Positions 26,836 to 36,900 of a stretch of 64,000 nucleotides of DNA are shown here, piece after piece. Made by a program: the position numbers and the translations under genes. The stretch is from contig RZZU01000007.1 of NCBI GenBank assembly GCA_009929735.1, positions 1-64,000 of the forward strand, read 5' to 3'. Source of the stretch: Clostridia bacterium (lineage in GTDB: Bacteria; Bacillota; Clostridia; Lachnospirales; Anaerotignaceae). The notes beneath the pieces were generated by a model. The model was not told the origin of the DNA and did no database searches. It saw nothing but the letters and a program-made list of their open reading frames with translations. How positions within the stretch are numbered: the first letter of the stretch is position 1; each line of letters starts with the position of its first letter.

Positions 26836-28053
26836 ATGACTAGTACAACATGGATTAGTGCTGACAATACGTGGGCACTCATGGCCATTACTTGTGGCTG
26901 GGTTGCGTTTTCTATTTACGCAGAACAGACATGGGCATGGGCATCAAAAGTCTCTGGTGCAATTATTGCGCTGGCAGGAGCTTTGATATTAACAAATTTA
27001 AACATTATTCCTACAAATGCCCCTTGGTTTGACGACGTTATTTGGGGGTATGTGGTACCTCTGGCGATCCCTCTGCTGCTGCTGCAGTGTGATATCCGCA
27101 AAATCTGGAAGGAATCTGGAAAATTGCTGGTTATTTTCTTAATCGGCTCTATTGGTACTACGGTATCCGCCATGCTGGCTTTCCATTTATTGAAAAACAG
27201 TGTTCCTGATGCGGCGGCTGTTGCGGCAATGATGACAGGCTCCTACATCGGTGGTGGCGTAAACTTTGCTGCTTTAGCAGGTTCCTTTGAGATTCCTGGC
27301 GCAACTGTTGCAGCTACAACGGTAGCGGATAACCTTTTGATGGCTTGTTACTTTTTTGTATTAATTGCAATTCCAAGCATTAGCTTTTTCCGCAAGGCTT
27401 TCAAGCATCCACATCTGGATGAGGTTGAAAGTGTTGGCGTTGATGAAGCTGCAAAAACACAGGCTGCTGCTTATTGGGAAAGAAAACCTATTTCCCTGAG
27501 AGACATTGCTGTAGACTTTGCCCTGAGTGCAATTATTGTTTGGGTTTCTGTTGAAATTGCAAAACTTTTTGGTGCGGTTATCCCTGTAGGTAACAAAGGG
27601 CTAGAAATGATAAATGGTTTATTAGGCAACAAATATTTGATTATGACCACCATTGCGATGGCGGTTGCAACCCTTGGCTCAAAGCATGTGGAAAAAACAG
27701 CGGGTTCTCAGGAAATAGGTACATACTTGATCTATTTATTCTTGTTTGTTATCGGCGTTCCTGCATCCATTGGCCAAATCATCAATAATGCACCTTGGTT
27801 GTTTGCATTCTGCTTAATCATGGTTGTCGGCAATATGTTGTTCTGCTTTATTTTTGGGAAGTTGTTCAAATACAATCTGGAAGATATTATTCTTGCATCC
27901 AATGCAAACATTGGCGGCCCTACAACAGCGGCAGCTATGGCAATCTCCAAAGGTTGGGTTAAATTGGTTGGACCTATCATGCTGGTTGGTACATTGGGCT
28001 ATGTCATTGGCACATACTTCGGTACTTTCATCGGACAAATGTTAGGCGCATAA
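26836..28053 (+). CDS. DUF819-family (YjcL-like) membrane permease
   Basis: The protein is 405 residues from the ATG at 26836, chosen for GAAGGAGGAG upstream; the longer frame from 26731 would run through the operator leader. Ten or more membrane spans are evident. Family blocks include MMTGSYIGGGVNFAALAGSF and NANIGGPTTAAAMAISKGW, a pseudo-twofold repeat of glycine-rich re-entrant segments. The family is thought to transport small organic solutes but its substrate is unknown. Being 39 bases ahead of a dipeptidase gene suggests peptide or amino acid related uptake or export (inference). Confidence 0.88.
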   Translation: MTSTTWISADNTWALMAITCGWVAFSIYAEQTWAWASKVSGAIIALAGALILTNLNIIPTNAPWFDDVIWGYVVPLAIPLLLLQCDIRKIWKESGKLLVIFLIGSIGTTVSAMLAFHLLKNSVPDAAAVAAMMTGSYIGGGVNFAALAGSFEIPGATVAATTVADNLLMACYFFVLIAIPSISFFRKAFKHPHLDEVESVGVDEAAKTQAAAYWERKPISLRDIAVDFALSAIIVWVSVEIAKLFGAVIPVGNKGLEMINGLLGNKYLIMTTIAMAVATLGSKHVEKTAGSQEIGTYLIYLFLFVIGVPASIGQIINNAPWLFAFCLIMVVGNMLFCFIFGKLFKYNLEDIILASNANIGGPTTAAAMAISKGWVKLVGPIMLVGTLGYVIGTYFGTFIGQMLGA

Positions 28054-28092
28054 GCATAAGAGATTATTTAAAGAGACGGAAAGAGGAGTAAT

Positions 28093-29064
28093 ATGATTTT
28101 TGACGGACATTCTGACATCTTTATAGATGTTACCATCAAGCGCCTGCTTGGGGAAACGCAGGTATTTAAGAATCACCACCTTACTAGATTGCGTAAAGGC
28201 GGAATTGAGGGAGGCTGTTTCGTCATCTGGATTGACCCGCCTTACGACAAAGAACCAGCGAAAAGATTGGCACAGATTTTGAAGGCTACAAAAGAAGAAA
28301 TGGCAGAGTGCAAAGAAGCGGTTTTGGTTCATAATATTGCCGAAATCGAAGCGGCGCAAAAAGCTGAAAAATTTTTTATTCTACTTGGTATAGAGGGTCT
28401 TTCCGGTATCGGGGAAGATGTGGATCAGATACATATGCTTTATGATTTTGGTGCACGTCATGCTATGCTGACATGGAACGAGCAAAATCCATTGGCAACA
28501 GGGGTTCAGGGCGATCCTACCAGAGGGGTAACAGAGCTTGGCAAAAAAGCCATTCGGATCCTTCAAAAAAAACGTATGATCGTAGATGTTTCTCATTTAA
28601 ATGAGCGTTCCTTCTGGGATGTCATGGATATGACAGAAGGCCCTGTTCTGGCATCTCATTCGAACGCAAAGGCACTGGCGCCTGCGGCAAGAAATTTATC
28701 GGATGAACAGCTATTTGCAATTAGAGATACAAAGGGTTTGGTTGGATTGAATTCCTTTAATCTTTTTGTATCGCAGGATTTAAAAAATCAGAATGTAGAT
28801 AACTTGGTAAAGCATGCGTCCTACATTGCAGATAAAATCGGTGTAGAGCACCTTGGGTTTGGTTTTGATTTCTTTGAATTTTTATCAACAGATTCCATGA
28901 AGAGTTATAGTGATCAAGAAACCTCCTTTACCATAGGTTTGGAGGATTGTTCCAAGGTTCCTGAACTGCTTATAAAAATGAGGGCAGCAGGATTTACGGA
29001 TAAAGATCTTGAAATGATTTCCGGAGGTAATTGGTTGAACCTTATCAGTAGAGTAATTGGTTAA
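28093..29064 (+). CDS. M19-family (renal dipeptidase-like) dipeptidase
   Basis: The 323-residue zinc enzyme is of the membrane-dipeptidase family, cytoplasmic here as no signal peptide is seen. It hydrolyses dipeptides, in some members with D-residues. Likely metal ligands are H6 and D8 (DGHSDIF), the glutamate in LGIEGLSG (about 100), and histidines in VSHLN (about 167) and ASHSNAKAL (about 186). GAGGAG precedes the ATG. The gene follows the DUF819 permease, which may move its substrate or product. Confidence 0.92.
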   Translation: MIFDGHSDIFIDVTIKRLLGETQVFKNHHLTRLRKGGIEGGCFVIWIDPPYDKEPAKRLAQILKATKEEMAECKEAVLVHNIAEIEAAQKAEKFFILLGIEGLSGIGEDVDQIHMLYDFGARHAMLTWNEQNPLATGVQGDPTRGVTELGKKAIRILQKKRMIVDVSHLNERSFWDVMDMTEGPVLASHSNAKALAPAARNLSDEQLFAIRDTKGLVGLNSFNLFVSQDLKNQNVDNLVKHASYIADKIGVEHLGFGFDFFEFLSTDSMKSYSDQETSFTIGLEDCSKVPELLIKMRAAGFTDKDLEMISGGNWLNLISRVIG

Positions 29065-29093
29065 ATAATGGAAAGGCTTCCTAGATTTTCGAA

Positions 29094-29135
29094 AACAAGG
29101 CATATCGGCGTTAACGATATGCCTTGTTTTTTTTG
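29094..29135 (+). terminator. Terminator of the DUF819/dipeptidase operon
   Basis: Perfect 14-bp arms (29094-29107 and 29115-29128) around GCGTTAA, followed by an eight-T run. Confidence 0.95.
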
Positions 29136-29366
29136 AGAAGGAAAGTCTGCTTTTTTAAAGGCATTCAAAGGTTGCGATGATTATATTAGGGGATTTGAAC
29201 GCATCCGATAAAGGCGGTATGTGTCATCGGGTGTGATTCTGTGTTTTTGAGAAACGCTGCCGTCATACCATAATGACGTTTGAAAATCTACGGTTTCAAA
29301 TTCGCAACGTCAGTATTGGCAGTAGAAGGTATTATTTGGAGAAATAAGTATTATAATATAGTAATT
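29136..29366. repeat. Spacer with possible short dispersed repeat
   Basis: Between two terminators lies about 230 bases without a gene. Around 29250-29340 it has a GC-richer patch with CGTCAT/ATGACG symmetry and a frame open in places. Its look is like a genome-wide repeat, but no second copy is visible in this window. Confidence 0.25.
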
Positions 29367-29393
29367 AAAAAAACGCTGCAAAATTTGCAGCGT
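29367..29393 (-). terminator. Terminator of the XRE-cupin gene
   Basis: Arms ACGCTGCAAA and TTTGCAGCGT, with AAAAAA to the left giving a U-run on the minus transcript. Confidence 0.85.
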
Positions 29394-29400
29394 GAGCGGA

Positions 29401-29952
29401 TTAAAAAAAACGGGGCGTCATTGCCCAAATGGAAATACATTCTTCGTTGGTGTTATTGATATATTTATGGGGGAGAGAACTACTGAAATAAATGCTGTCA
29501 CCTTTATAGAGCACATATTCGTTTCCGTTTAAGTGAACTGTCAAGACGCCTTTTAAAACGTAACCGCATTCTTCGCCCTCGTGGCAAAGGGTTTCTTTTT
29601 CATAGGTACATCCGCCTTCTAAACGAACCTCCGTCATATCCAATAAATGACCGGAATGAGTGGGAGATAAAAGCTTATAAAAGCTGTTATTTCGATGCGT
29701 TACAATGATTTTATGGTCACCTCGACGGATGAGAATACTATCCTCCTTTTGCGTGTCTTCAAAAAAATAATTGATATTTGTGTCCAAAGCACTGGCTAAA
29801 CGCCAAAGGCTGACCACAGAGGGAACTACCAAATCACGTTCAATTTGGCTGATTAAGCCGGTACTTACATCAGAAGCTTTAGAAAGCTCTGCAATACTCA
29901 ATTTTTTTTTGTTGCGCAGTTCTTTAAGCCGTGAACCGATTTGAAAATCCAT
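29401..29952 (-). CDS. XRE-type regulator with C-terminal cupin sensor
   Basis: The 183-residue protein has an N-terminal helix-turn-helix (about 7-62, with LSIAELSKASDVSTGLISQIER) and a C-terminal cupin barrel (about 105-180, with CHEGEECGYVLKG and DSIYFSSSLPHKYIN). This is the SutR/PuuR-like layout that often controls amino acid or polyamine genes by binding a small ligand in the cupin. It faces the DUF819/dipeptidase operon and probably represses it through the palindromes at 26702-26735 (inference). TAGGAGG precedes the ATG. Confidence 0.92.
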   Translation of the reverse strand: MDFQIGSRLKELRNKKKLSIAELSKASDVSTGLISQIERDLVVPSVVSLWRLASALDTNINYFFEDTQKEDSILIRRGDHKIIVTHRNNSFYKLLSPTHSGHLLDMTEVRLEGGCTYEKETLCHEGEECGYVLKGVLTVHLNGNEYVLYKGDSIYFSSSLPHKYINNTNEECISIWAMTPRFF

Positions 29953-30221
29953 ATGCTTTCCTCCTATCTCTACGGTATTAAAATGAGTAGTTTATTTTCA
30001 ATTATTGTATTATTTTCAGCAAAGAATACAAATAGTATTGTATATACTGCAATTGATGATGGATGCAGTATGTTAAGCTTACACGAAGGCAGTATTGTAT
30101 GTTTCTTCTTTTTTGTGCATTCCCTTACATTTTATCATCAAAGAGTTGAAGGAACAATCTTTTTCTGAAAAAAACAGTCGAAGCTAAAATTTGCTGGAAT
30201 TGGGCTTATTCGGCGGGACGA
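29953..30221. other. Divergent region between the XRE-cupin gene and yhbY
   Basis: No gene is seen. It contains TTCAATTATTGTA (29997-30009), related to the operators near 26.7 kb, and an inverted repeat ATACTGCA/TGCAGTAT (30044-30051 with 30064-30071). Both are plausible autoregulatory sites. Confidence 0.4.
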
Positions 30222-30250
30222 TTGCAAAGTCAGGGTTTGCGTGCTATAAT
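30222..30250 (+). promoter_or_regulatory. Promoter of the yhbY operon
   Basis: TTGCAA (30222-30227), 17-base spacer, TATAAT (30245-30250). Confidence 0.7.
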
Positions 30251-30296
30251 GTTAGGGATTATTGAGAGATGTTTTAATAAAAAATCGGAGGATATT

Positions 30297-30599
30297 ATGT
30301 TGACAAGTAAACAAAGATCATATTTGCGTTCTATGGCAAACGGAATTGATGCAATTTTTCAGGTTGGGAAAAACGGTGTAACACCTGAGCTGAGAGATAC
30401 GGTGCATAGTGCATTGGAAGCCAGAGAATTGATTAAAGTCAGCGTCCTGGATAATAATATGCTGTCGGCGGCAGAGGCGGCGGAAATGCTTGCCAGCAGA
30501 ACAGGGGCGGATATTGTTCAGATTATTGGCAATAAGTTTGTGTTGTTCCGTCAGTCTAAAACAAAACCTGTGATCGAGTTGCCTAAAGTAAAAAAATAA
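30297..30599 (+). CDS. yhbY: YhbY-family (CRM domain) ribosome assembly RNA-binding protein
   Basis: The protein is 100 residues from the ATG at 30297, which has CGGAGG at five bases. Translation from 30222 would begin inside the promoter. MLTSKQRSYLRSMAN, the GxxG-type loop GKNGVTPEL and ELIKVSVLDN match YhbY/YqeI proteins, which bind pre-50S particles. It is the first gene of a run ending in rsfS, in line with the usual yqe gene neighbourhood (yhbY/yqeI, nadD, yqeK, rsfS). Confidence 0.94.
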   Translation: MLTSKQRSYLRSMANGIDAIFQVGKNGVTPELRDTVHSALEARELIKVSVLDNNMLSAAEAAEMLASRTGADIVQIIGNKFVLFRQSKTKPVIELPKVKK

Positions 30600-30619
30600 T
30601 ATTTAGGGGAGAGGGTTTC

Positions 30620-31750
30620 ATGACGAATGTGTTTGATTATCTGCTTTGGCGGGGAGATTTGACGTTAGAGCAATCGCCGTTTGAGGATGTGGATGGACTC
30701 ATTTTATCATGCTTATCCTATCACTATTTCACAGAGGTTTTAAAGCAGTATGAGTCTGCACCTGTGCGCATTGAGGAGTTGGCAAAAAAAGTAAAGGCTT
30801 TGCCTGCGGAAAAGCTTCGTGTGCGTGATCCACAGGATGTTGCATTATTGCAGCTTGTGGGGAAAAGCCGGCGGTTTCAAAATATGGAGGTTTGCTTATA
30901 CGTTGACCATGTTGATGCAGAGAAGGAAGCACAGTTTTCTGCGGTTACCATTCTTTTGGGAGATGGTACTTTTTTTGTTGCATACAGAGGAACAGATATG
31001 ACATTGGTCGGCTGGAAAGAAGATTTTAACATGAGTTTTTTGGACTTTGTCCCTGCACAAATTATGGCGGCGATATATCTGTTATATGCAGCGCAAAACT
31101 TATCTGGAGCCATCCGTATGGGGGGACATTCGAAGGGCGGAAATCTAGCTGTTTTTGCAGCGGCGGTATGCCCAAGAAAAACGCAGGATCGGATTCTATG
31201 TGTTTATAATTATGACGGCCCGGGTTTTCAAGAAGGAATGCTCCGTTTTCAAGGGTACAATGACATTATTCCCAAGGTGCACTCTTTCGTTCCCCAATCG
31301 GCTGTGATTGGGATGCTGCTGAGTCACCAAGGGGGATATACGGTTGTTAGAAGCGCAGAGAAGGGTTTGCTACAACATGATCCTTACTCTTGGGAGATTT
31401 TGGGGGCAGACTTTGTTCGTTTAGAGGATGTTTCCAAAGAAAGCAAATTTTGGGACAAAACACTAAAAAGCTGGCTAAATAGCTTATCTCAGCAAAAAAG
31501 AGAAAAATTTGTTGATGCTTTGTTTGAGCTGCTTTCTACAAATTATACGGATGAGCTGGGAGTGCTTGATTTATCGCCTAAAAATGTGTATCGCTCCCTA
31601 CAAACATTGAAGGATGAGGATGAGGAAACAAAAAAAGCCATATTAGAGGGTTTATGGTTGCTTTGGCAGGCAGCCAGAAAAACAGCTGGGGATTACGGGT
31701 TGGGATTGCAAAAGCTGGGCGATTTAAAGCTGTTGGACAAAAAAAGATAA
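30620..31750 (+). CDS. DUF2974 (Mbeg1-like) alpha/beta-hydrolase-fold protein
   Basis: The 376-residue protein matches DUF2974 proteins. These start with the VFDYLLWRGDLTLEQSPF-type region and carry a lipase-like nucleophile elbow, here GGHSKGGNLA with the serine near 171. YRGTDMTLVGWKEDF is the oxyanion-side block typical of class 3-like lipases. Activity of the family is not established; a lipase or esterase is plausible. No signal peptide is seen. It sits between yhbY and the nadD-yqeK fusion, closely spaced on both sides. Confidence 0.85.
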   Translation: MTNVFDYLLWRGDLTLEQSPFEDVDGLILSCLSYHYFTEVLKQYESAPVRIEELAKKVKALPAEKLRVRDPQDVALLQLVGKSRRFQNMEVCLYVDHVDAEKEAQFSAVTILLGDGTFFVAYRGTDMTLVGWKEDFNMSFLDFVPAQIMAAIYLLYAAQNLSGAIRMGGHSKGGNLAVFAAAVCPRKTQDRILCVYNYDGPGFQEGMLRFQGYNDIIPKVHSFVPQSAVIGMLLSHQGGYTVVRSAEKGLLQHDPYSWEILGADFVRLEDVSKESKFWDKTLKSWLNSLSQQKREKFVDALFELLSTNYTDELGVLDLSPKNVYRSLQTLKDEDEETKKAILEGLWLLWQAARKTAGDYGLGLQKLGDLKLLDKKR

Positions 31751-31762
31751 AGAGGCGTTTCT

Positions 31763-32995
31763 ATGCGAAATGAGATAGCTGGTTATAAAAATTGCAAGAG
31801 CATAGCCATTATGGGCGGAACTTTCGACCCCATCCATAATGGTCATTTGGTGACGGCGGAAGCTGTGCGCCATCGTTTTAATGTGGACAAGGTCATATTT
31901 ATTCCCACAGGCAGACCTGTTCATAAGGTGAAGCAGCAGGTAACCCACAATGAGCATCGATATTTGATGACTGTGTTGGCAACCATGCGCAATGAAAATT
32001 TTGAAGTATCCCGCATTGAAATTGACCGTCCAGGTGCGACCTATACGATTGATACCATTGAAGCATTAAAAAAATTATGCCGCCCAGATGTAAGACTATA
32101 TTTTATCACGGGGGCGGATGCCATTCATCAGATTATGCACTGGAAAGAGCCCGAGCGGCTTTTGTCCCTGTGTGATTTTGTTGCGGTAACCAGACCAGGA
32201 TATGATAGAGATCGATTGTTTGGTGATATTCGTGAGATAAGAGAGAAATTTACCAGCCGTATCCATTTTATGGAGGTGCCTGCATTGGCGATTTCTTCTT
32301 CAGACATCAGAGATCGTGCAAAAAGAGGGGTGCCCATTAAATACTTGTTACCTCAGGCGGTGGAGGATTATATCCATAAATTTTGTTTGTATCAGGACGA
32401 GGAAAAGGATGAGGTGAAATTTATGTTGAATTTGGACATCATGCAGGAAAAATTACAGTCTGCATTGTCGATTAAAAGATATATTCATACCATGGGGGTT
32501 GTCGATGAGGCGGAACGCTTGACTGAAATATATGGTTCGCAAAGCGACAAACAAAAGGTACAGGTAGCAGGCTTATTGCATGATTGCGCAAAGGATTTTC
32601 CACCTGAAATGAGGGATCGTTTTTGTAAGGAATACAAGGTTCCTGTGGATGATTATATGAAGAAGGTTCCTGATTTGATTCATCCCTTTTTAGGCGCAGA
32701 GGTTGCAAGAAGAGAGTATTTGGTTGCGGATGAAGAAATTTTGGAAGCAATTCGTTATCACACGACAGGTAGGGCAAATATGTCTTTGCTGGAGAAGATT
32801 ATTTATATTGCAGACTATATTGAGCCAAACAGAGAACCGTTTGAGGGGCTTGAAGAAGCCAGAAGATTGGCATACTTAGACTTAGATATGGCAATGAAGT
32901 ATATTTTAGAGCAAACGATTCAATATGTAAAAGCAAGAGGACGTGAGCTGCACCCTTTTTCGATGGAAGCATTAGAATATTACAAAGACTGTTAA
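31763..32995 (+). CDS. nadD/yqeK: NadD-YqeK fusion: nicotinate-nucleotide adenylyltransferase and HD-domain Ap4A hydrolase
   Basis: One 410-residue frame joins two proteins that are usually separate neighbours. Residues 1-205 are NadD, which adenylylates nicotinate mononucleotide in NAD synthesis: GGTFDPIHNGHL (about 17-28), ITGADAIHQI and the ISSSDIR loop. Residues about 221-410 are YqeK, an HD-domain enzyme that splits diadenosine tetraphosphate symmetrically, with the metal pair in LLHDCAKDF (about 270) and further histidines in LIHPFLGAE and RYHTTGR. A methionine at about 221 has GAGG upstream, so YqeK might also start separately. Confidence 0.95.
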   Translation: MRNEIAGYKNCKSIAIMGGTFDPIHNGHLVTAEAVRHRFNVDKVIFIPTGRPVHKVKQQVTHNEHRYLMTVLATMRNENFEVSRIEIDRPGATYTIDTIEALKKLCRPDVRLYFITGADAIHQIMHWKEPERLLSLCDFVAVTRPGYDRDRLFGDIREIREKFTSRIHFMEVPALAISSSDIRDRAKRGVPIKYLLPQAVEDYIHKFCLYQDEEKDEVKFMLNLDIMQEKLQSALSIKRYIHTMGVVDEAERLTEIYGSQSDKQKVQVAGLLHDCAKDFPPEMRDRFCKEYKVPVDDYMKKVPDLIHPFLGAEVARREYLVADEEILEAIRYHTTGRANMSLLEKIIYIADYIEPNREPFEGLEEARRLAYLDLDMAMKYILEQTIQYVKARGRELHPFSMEALEYYKDC

Positions 32996-33006
32996 GGAGG
33001 AACTAT

Positions 33007-33342
33007 ATGAATGCATTGGAAGCGGCAAAGATTGCCCAGGAGGCATTGGAGGATAAGTTAGGTCAGGATATTCGGGTTTTAGATTTAAAGGGATTATCCA
33101 ATATTGCGGAATGCTTTGTGATTGCAAGCGGTAACAATGTAAATCATTTAAGAGCAATGGCGGATGAAATTGTTCGCAAGCTTCACCAAGAAAACATAAG
33201 GCTGCACCATTCGGAAGGATATAGTGGAGCTACATGGATTTTATTGGATTTTGGGAGTCTTTTGGTGCATTTGTTTAATAAAGAGCAGAGAGATTTTTAT
33301 GGATTGGATCATGTTTGGAGCGACGCTAAGAACGTAAAATAA
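33007..33342 (+). CDS. rsfS: Ribosomal silencing factor RsfS
   Basis: The 111-residue protein (DUF143/Iojap family) binds bL14 on the 50S subunit and blocks subunit joining when nutrients are scarce. LDLKGLSNIAECFVIASG and the HHSEGYSGATWILLDFGSLL block are characteristic. AAGGAGGA precedes the ATG, 11 bases after the nadD-yqeK stop. Confidence 0.97.
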   Translation: MNALEAAKIAQEALEDKLGQDIRVLDLKGLSNIAECFVIASGNNVNHLRAMADEIVRKLHQENIRLHHSEGYSGATWILLDFGSLLVHLFNKEQRDFYGLDHVWSDAKNVK

Positions 33343-33374
33343 CACATCATCGAAGAAGAAAATAATTGAAAAAC

Positions 33375-33410
33375 ACGCTGCCTGAATGAAAAAGGGTGGC
33401 GTTATTTTTT
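33375..33410 (+). terminator. rsfS terminator
   Basis: ACGCTGCC (33375-33382) pairs with GGTGGCGT (33395-33402), allowing two G-U pairs, followed by a T-rich run. Confidence 0.65.
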
Positions 33411-33683
33411 TCCCCACAGAAATTAGGCCATAATCAGGTTCAAGAATAAGGTTTTTCTGTGCATAAATTAAAAACATTTGTCCGCCTGCAATGGAACTAA
33501 AATAAAATTATCAATCGTTTTTTTTCAGTCAGTATGTAATTATTCATATATTTAATAAATAACAGTTCGTTTTTTTAATGATTATAGCTAATAAATTTAT
33601 GATGTGCGCCGTGTTCAATGGTAACTAATGTTCAAATTAGATACATTTTCGCAAAGTGCATTTTTCACTGCTGCTTTCGAGCA
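33411..33683. other. Upstream region of gltB
   Basis: AT-rich and without genes. I see no clear operator. It ends at the promoter at 33684. Confidence 0.4.
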
Positions 33684-33712
33684 TTGCATTCATGACGGAA
33701 ATAGATTATAAT
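33684..33712 (+). promoter_or_regulatory. gltBD promoter
   Basis: TTGCAT (33684-33689), 17-base spacer, TATAAT (33707-33712). Transcription would start near 33719, only about 12 bases before a terminator hairpin. Confidence 0.65.
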
Positions 33713-33730
33713 TGTCCCCAAGATCAAAGG

Positions 33731-33779
33731 AGTTCTTAAACAGTAGGCGTTGTTTGTCTGTTTAAGGGCTTTTTTTTTT
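33731..33779 (+). terminator. Leader terminator (candidate attenuator) ahead of gltB
   Basis: AGTTCTTAAACAG (33731-33743) and CTGTTTAAGGGCT (33758-33770) form a strong hairpin followed by about ten Ts. It lies between the promoter and gltB, so most transcripts should stop here unless termination is relieved. No antiterminator partner or leader peptide is obvious. Confidence 0.75.
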
Positions 33780-33925
33780 CTCTAAAATCAAAAATGGGTT
33801 GTTTTTTTATATTCTTTTTCAAGAAAAATAACAAAACGAAAACAGCGGTTGAAGGGTTTGAAGAATTTGAAGGATGATAAGGATAGAGCAGCATTCAGCA
33901 GCAAAACATTGAAAGGATGATGGGT

Positions 33926-36900
33926 ATGAACAAGAATTTGTTTCAGCAGCATAACGAACCAGAAGGCTTGTACGATCCAAGCTTTGAGCATGATAATTGC
34001 GGTATCGGTGCCATTGTAAATATCAAGGGAATCAAAAGCCACCAGACCGTGGAGGATGCATTAAAGATTGTAGAAAACCTTGAACACAGAGCAGGAAAGG
34101 ATGGAGAGGGAAAAACCGGTGACGGTGTCGGCATTCTTTTACAGATTTCTCATAAATTTTTCACGAAAGAGGCGAAAAAGCTAGGCTTTGAAATCGGCGA
34201 AGAGGGCGATTATGCGGTCGGTATGTTTTTCTTGCCCCAAGGGGAGCTAGAGAGAAACCGTGCAAAAAAAATGTTTGAAATCATTGTGGAAAAAGAAAAT
34301 TTGGAGTTCATTGGTTGGCGAGAGGTTCCTACCAACGCCTCTATTTTAGGCAAGCAAGCCTTGGATTGTATGCCTTATATCTTACAATGCTTTATCAAAA
34401 GAAAGCCTGAAACAGAAAAGGGACTGCATTTTGAACGAATGGTATATGTTGCAAGGCGTGTTTTTGAACAAAGCAATGATAATTCCTATGTGGTTTCCTT
34501 ATCCAGTCGGACGATTGTTTATAAGGGAATGTTTTTGGTAAATCAGCTGAGATTATTTTTTAAGGATTTACAGGATAGGGACTATGAATCTGCCATCGGT
34601 ATGGTGCATTCTCGTTTCAGCACCAATACAACGCCAAGCTGGGACAGAGCGCATCCGAACCGTTATATTCTTCATAATGGAGAAATTAACACCATTCGAG
34701 GCAATTCAGACTTGATGCTTGCCCGTGAGGAAACCATGGCGGCAGATGTTTTCAAAGGAGAAATGCACAAAGTTCTGCCCATTATCAATCAGTCCGGTTC
34801 TGACAGTGCCATGCTGGATAATACGTTGGAATTTCTTGTAATGAGCGGTATGGATTTGCCTTTGGCAGTTATGGTTACCATTCCAGAGCCTTGGAGCAAT
34901 AATAAAAATATTAGTCGCGCGAAAAAGGATTTCTACCAATATTATGCAACTATGCTGGAGCCTTGGGACGGCCCTGCTTCCATCCTCTTTTCCGATGGTG
35001 AAGTATTGGGTGCGGTTTTGGATAGAAACGGCTTAAGACCTTCCAGATACTATATTACTGATGATGACAGATTAATTCTTTCCTCAGAGGTAGGCGTTTT
35101 GGATATTCCGGTAGAAAAAATTATAAAAAAAGACCGTTTGCGTCCCGGTAAAATGCTTCTTGTTGATACAACAAAGGGTACAATTATTGCGGATGATGAT
35201 TTAAAGGAGCAATACGCAACACGACAGCCTTATGGCGAATGGATTGATAAAAATCTTGTTCACTTGAAGGATATTACGATTCCAAATAAGAAAACACATC
35301 AATATTCAAAAGAGGAGTTAACCAGACTGCAAAGAACCTTTGGTTATACTTATGAGGAAGTAATGACTGCTGTGTTGCCAATGGCAAAAACCGGCGAGGA
35401 GGCAATTGCTTCCATGGGTACGGATACGCCATTGGCTGTTCTTTCCGAAACGAAAAAGCCATTGTTTAATTACTTTAAGCAAATGTTTGCACAGGTTACA
35501 AACCCTCCCATTGATGCAATTCGTGAAGAAATTGTAACAAGTACAACGGTTTATATTGGCGGAGCAGGGAACCTTTTGGAGGAAAAACCTGAAAACTGTA
35601 AGGTTATTCGTGTAAACAATCCAATCCTTACAAATACAGATTTGCTGAAAATCAAGGAAATGGATATTGAGGGATTTAAGGTTGCAGTGCTCCCCATTAC
35701 CTACTATAAAAATACACAGTTGGAAAGAGCCATTGACCGCCTATTTGTTGAGGTGGATCGGGCGTACAGAGATGGGGCGAATATCATCATCCTTTCCGAC
35801 CGTGATGTGGATGAAAACCATGTTTCCATTCCGTCGTTATTGGCGGTATCTGCTGTCAGCAAATATTTGGTGAAAACCAAAAAGAAAACAAGCATTGCGC
35901 TGGTTTTGGAAACGGCGGAGCCAAGAGAGGTCCATCACTTTGCAACGTTGTTGGGCTATGGTGCTTGTGCGGTAAATCCCTACTTAGCACAGGATACGAT
36001 TGCAAATCTGATTGATGAAGATATATTAGACAAGGATTATTATGCGGCAGTGAACGATTATAATTCTGCCATTCTTCACGGGATTGTAAAAATTGCTTCC
36101 AAAATGGGTATCTCCACCATTCAGTCTTACCAAGGCGCACAAATTTTTGAGGCGGTGGGCATTGATTCAAAGGTTGTGGATAAATACTTTACCAATACCG
36201 TTACCAGAATTGAGGGTGTCGATTTAGATGACATTCAAAAGGAATTTCATGAATGGCACAACAGCGCATTCGATCCCTTGGGCTTGGATACAGACCTCAC
36301 CTTAGACAGCGTGGGCAGCCATAAATTCAGGAGCAATAAATCAAAGCATTTATACAATCCTCAGACCATACACCTTTTGCAAGAAGCAACAAGAACGGGG
36401 GATTATAACCTTTTTAAAGAATATACCCGTTTCGTGAATGACGAAGCGAAAGTAACCTTGAGGGGCTTAATTGGGTTTAAATTTGCAGAAAACCCCATTC
36501 CCATTGAAGAGGTTGAAAGCGTAGAATCTATTGTAAAACGCTTTAAAACAGGAGCAATGAGTTATGGCTCGATTAGCCAGGAGGCGCACGAAACTCTTGC
36601 CATTGCCATGAACCGTATCGGCGGCAAAAGCAACAGCGGGGAAGGCGGAGAAAGCATTGAACGTTTGACACCCGACCCGAATGGGGATAGCCGATGTTCT
36701 GCGATTAAGCAGGTGGCATCAGGGCGTTTTGGCGTAACCAGTCGTTATTTGGTAAGCGCAAAGGAAATTCAGATAAAAATGGCGCAGGGAGCAAAACCCG
36801 GCGAGGGCGGGCATTTGCCTGCGGAAAAGGTTTATCCTTGGATTGCGAAAACAAGGCATTCCACACCAGGTGTAGGCTTGATTTCCCCTCCACCGCACCA

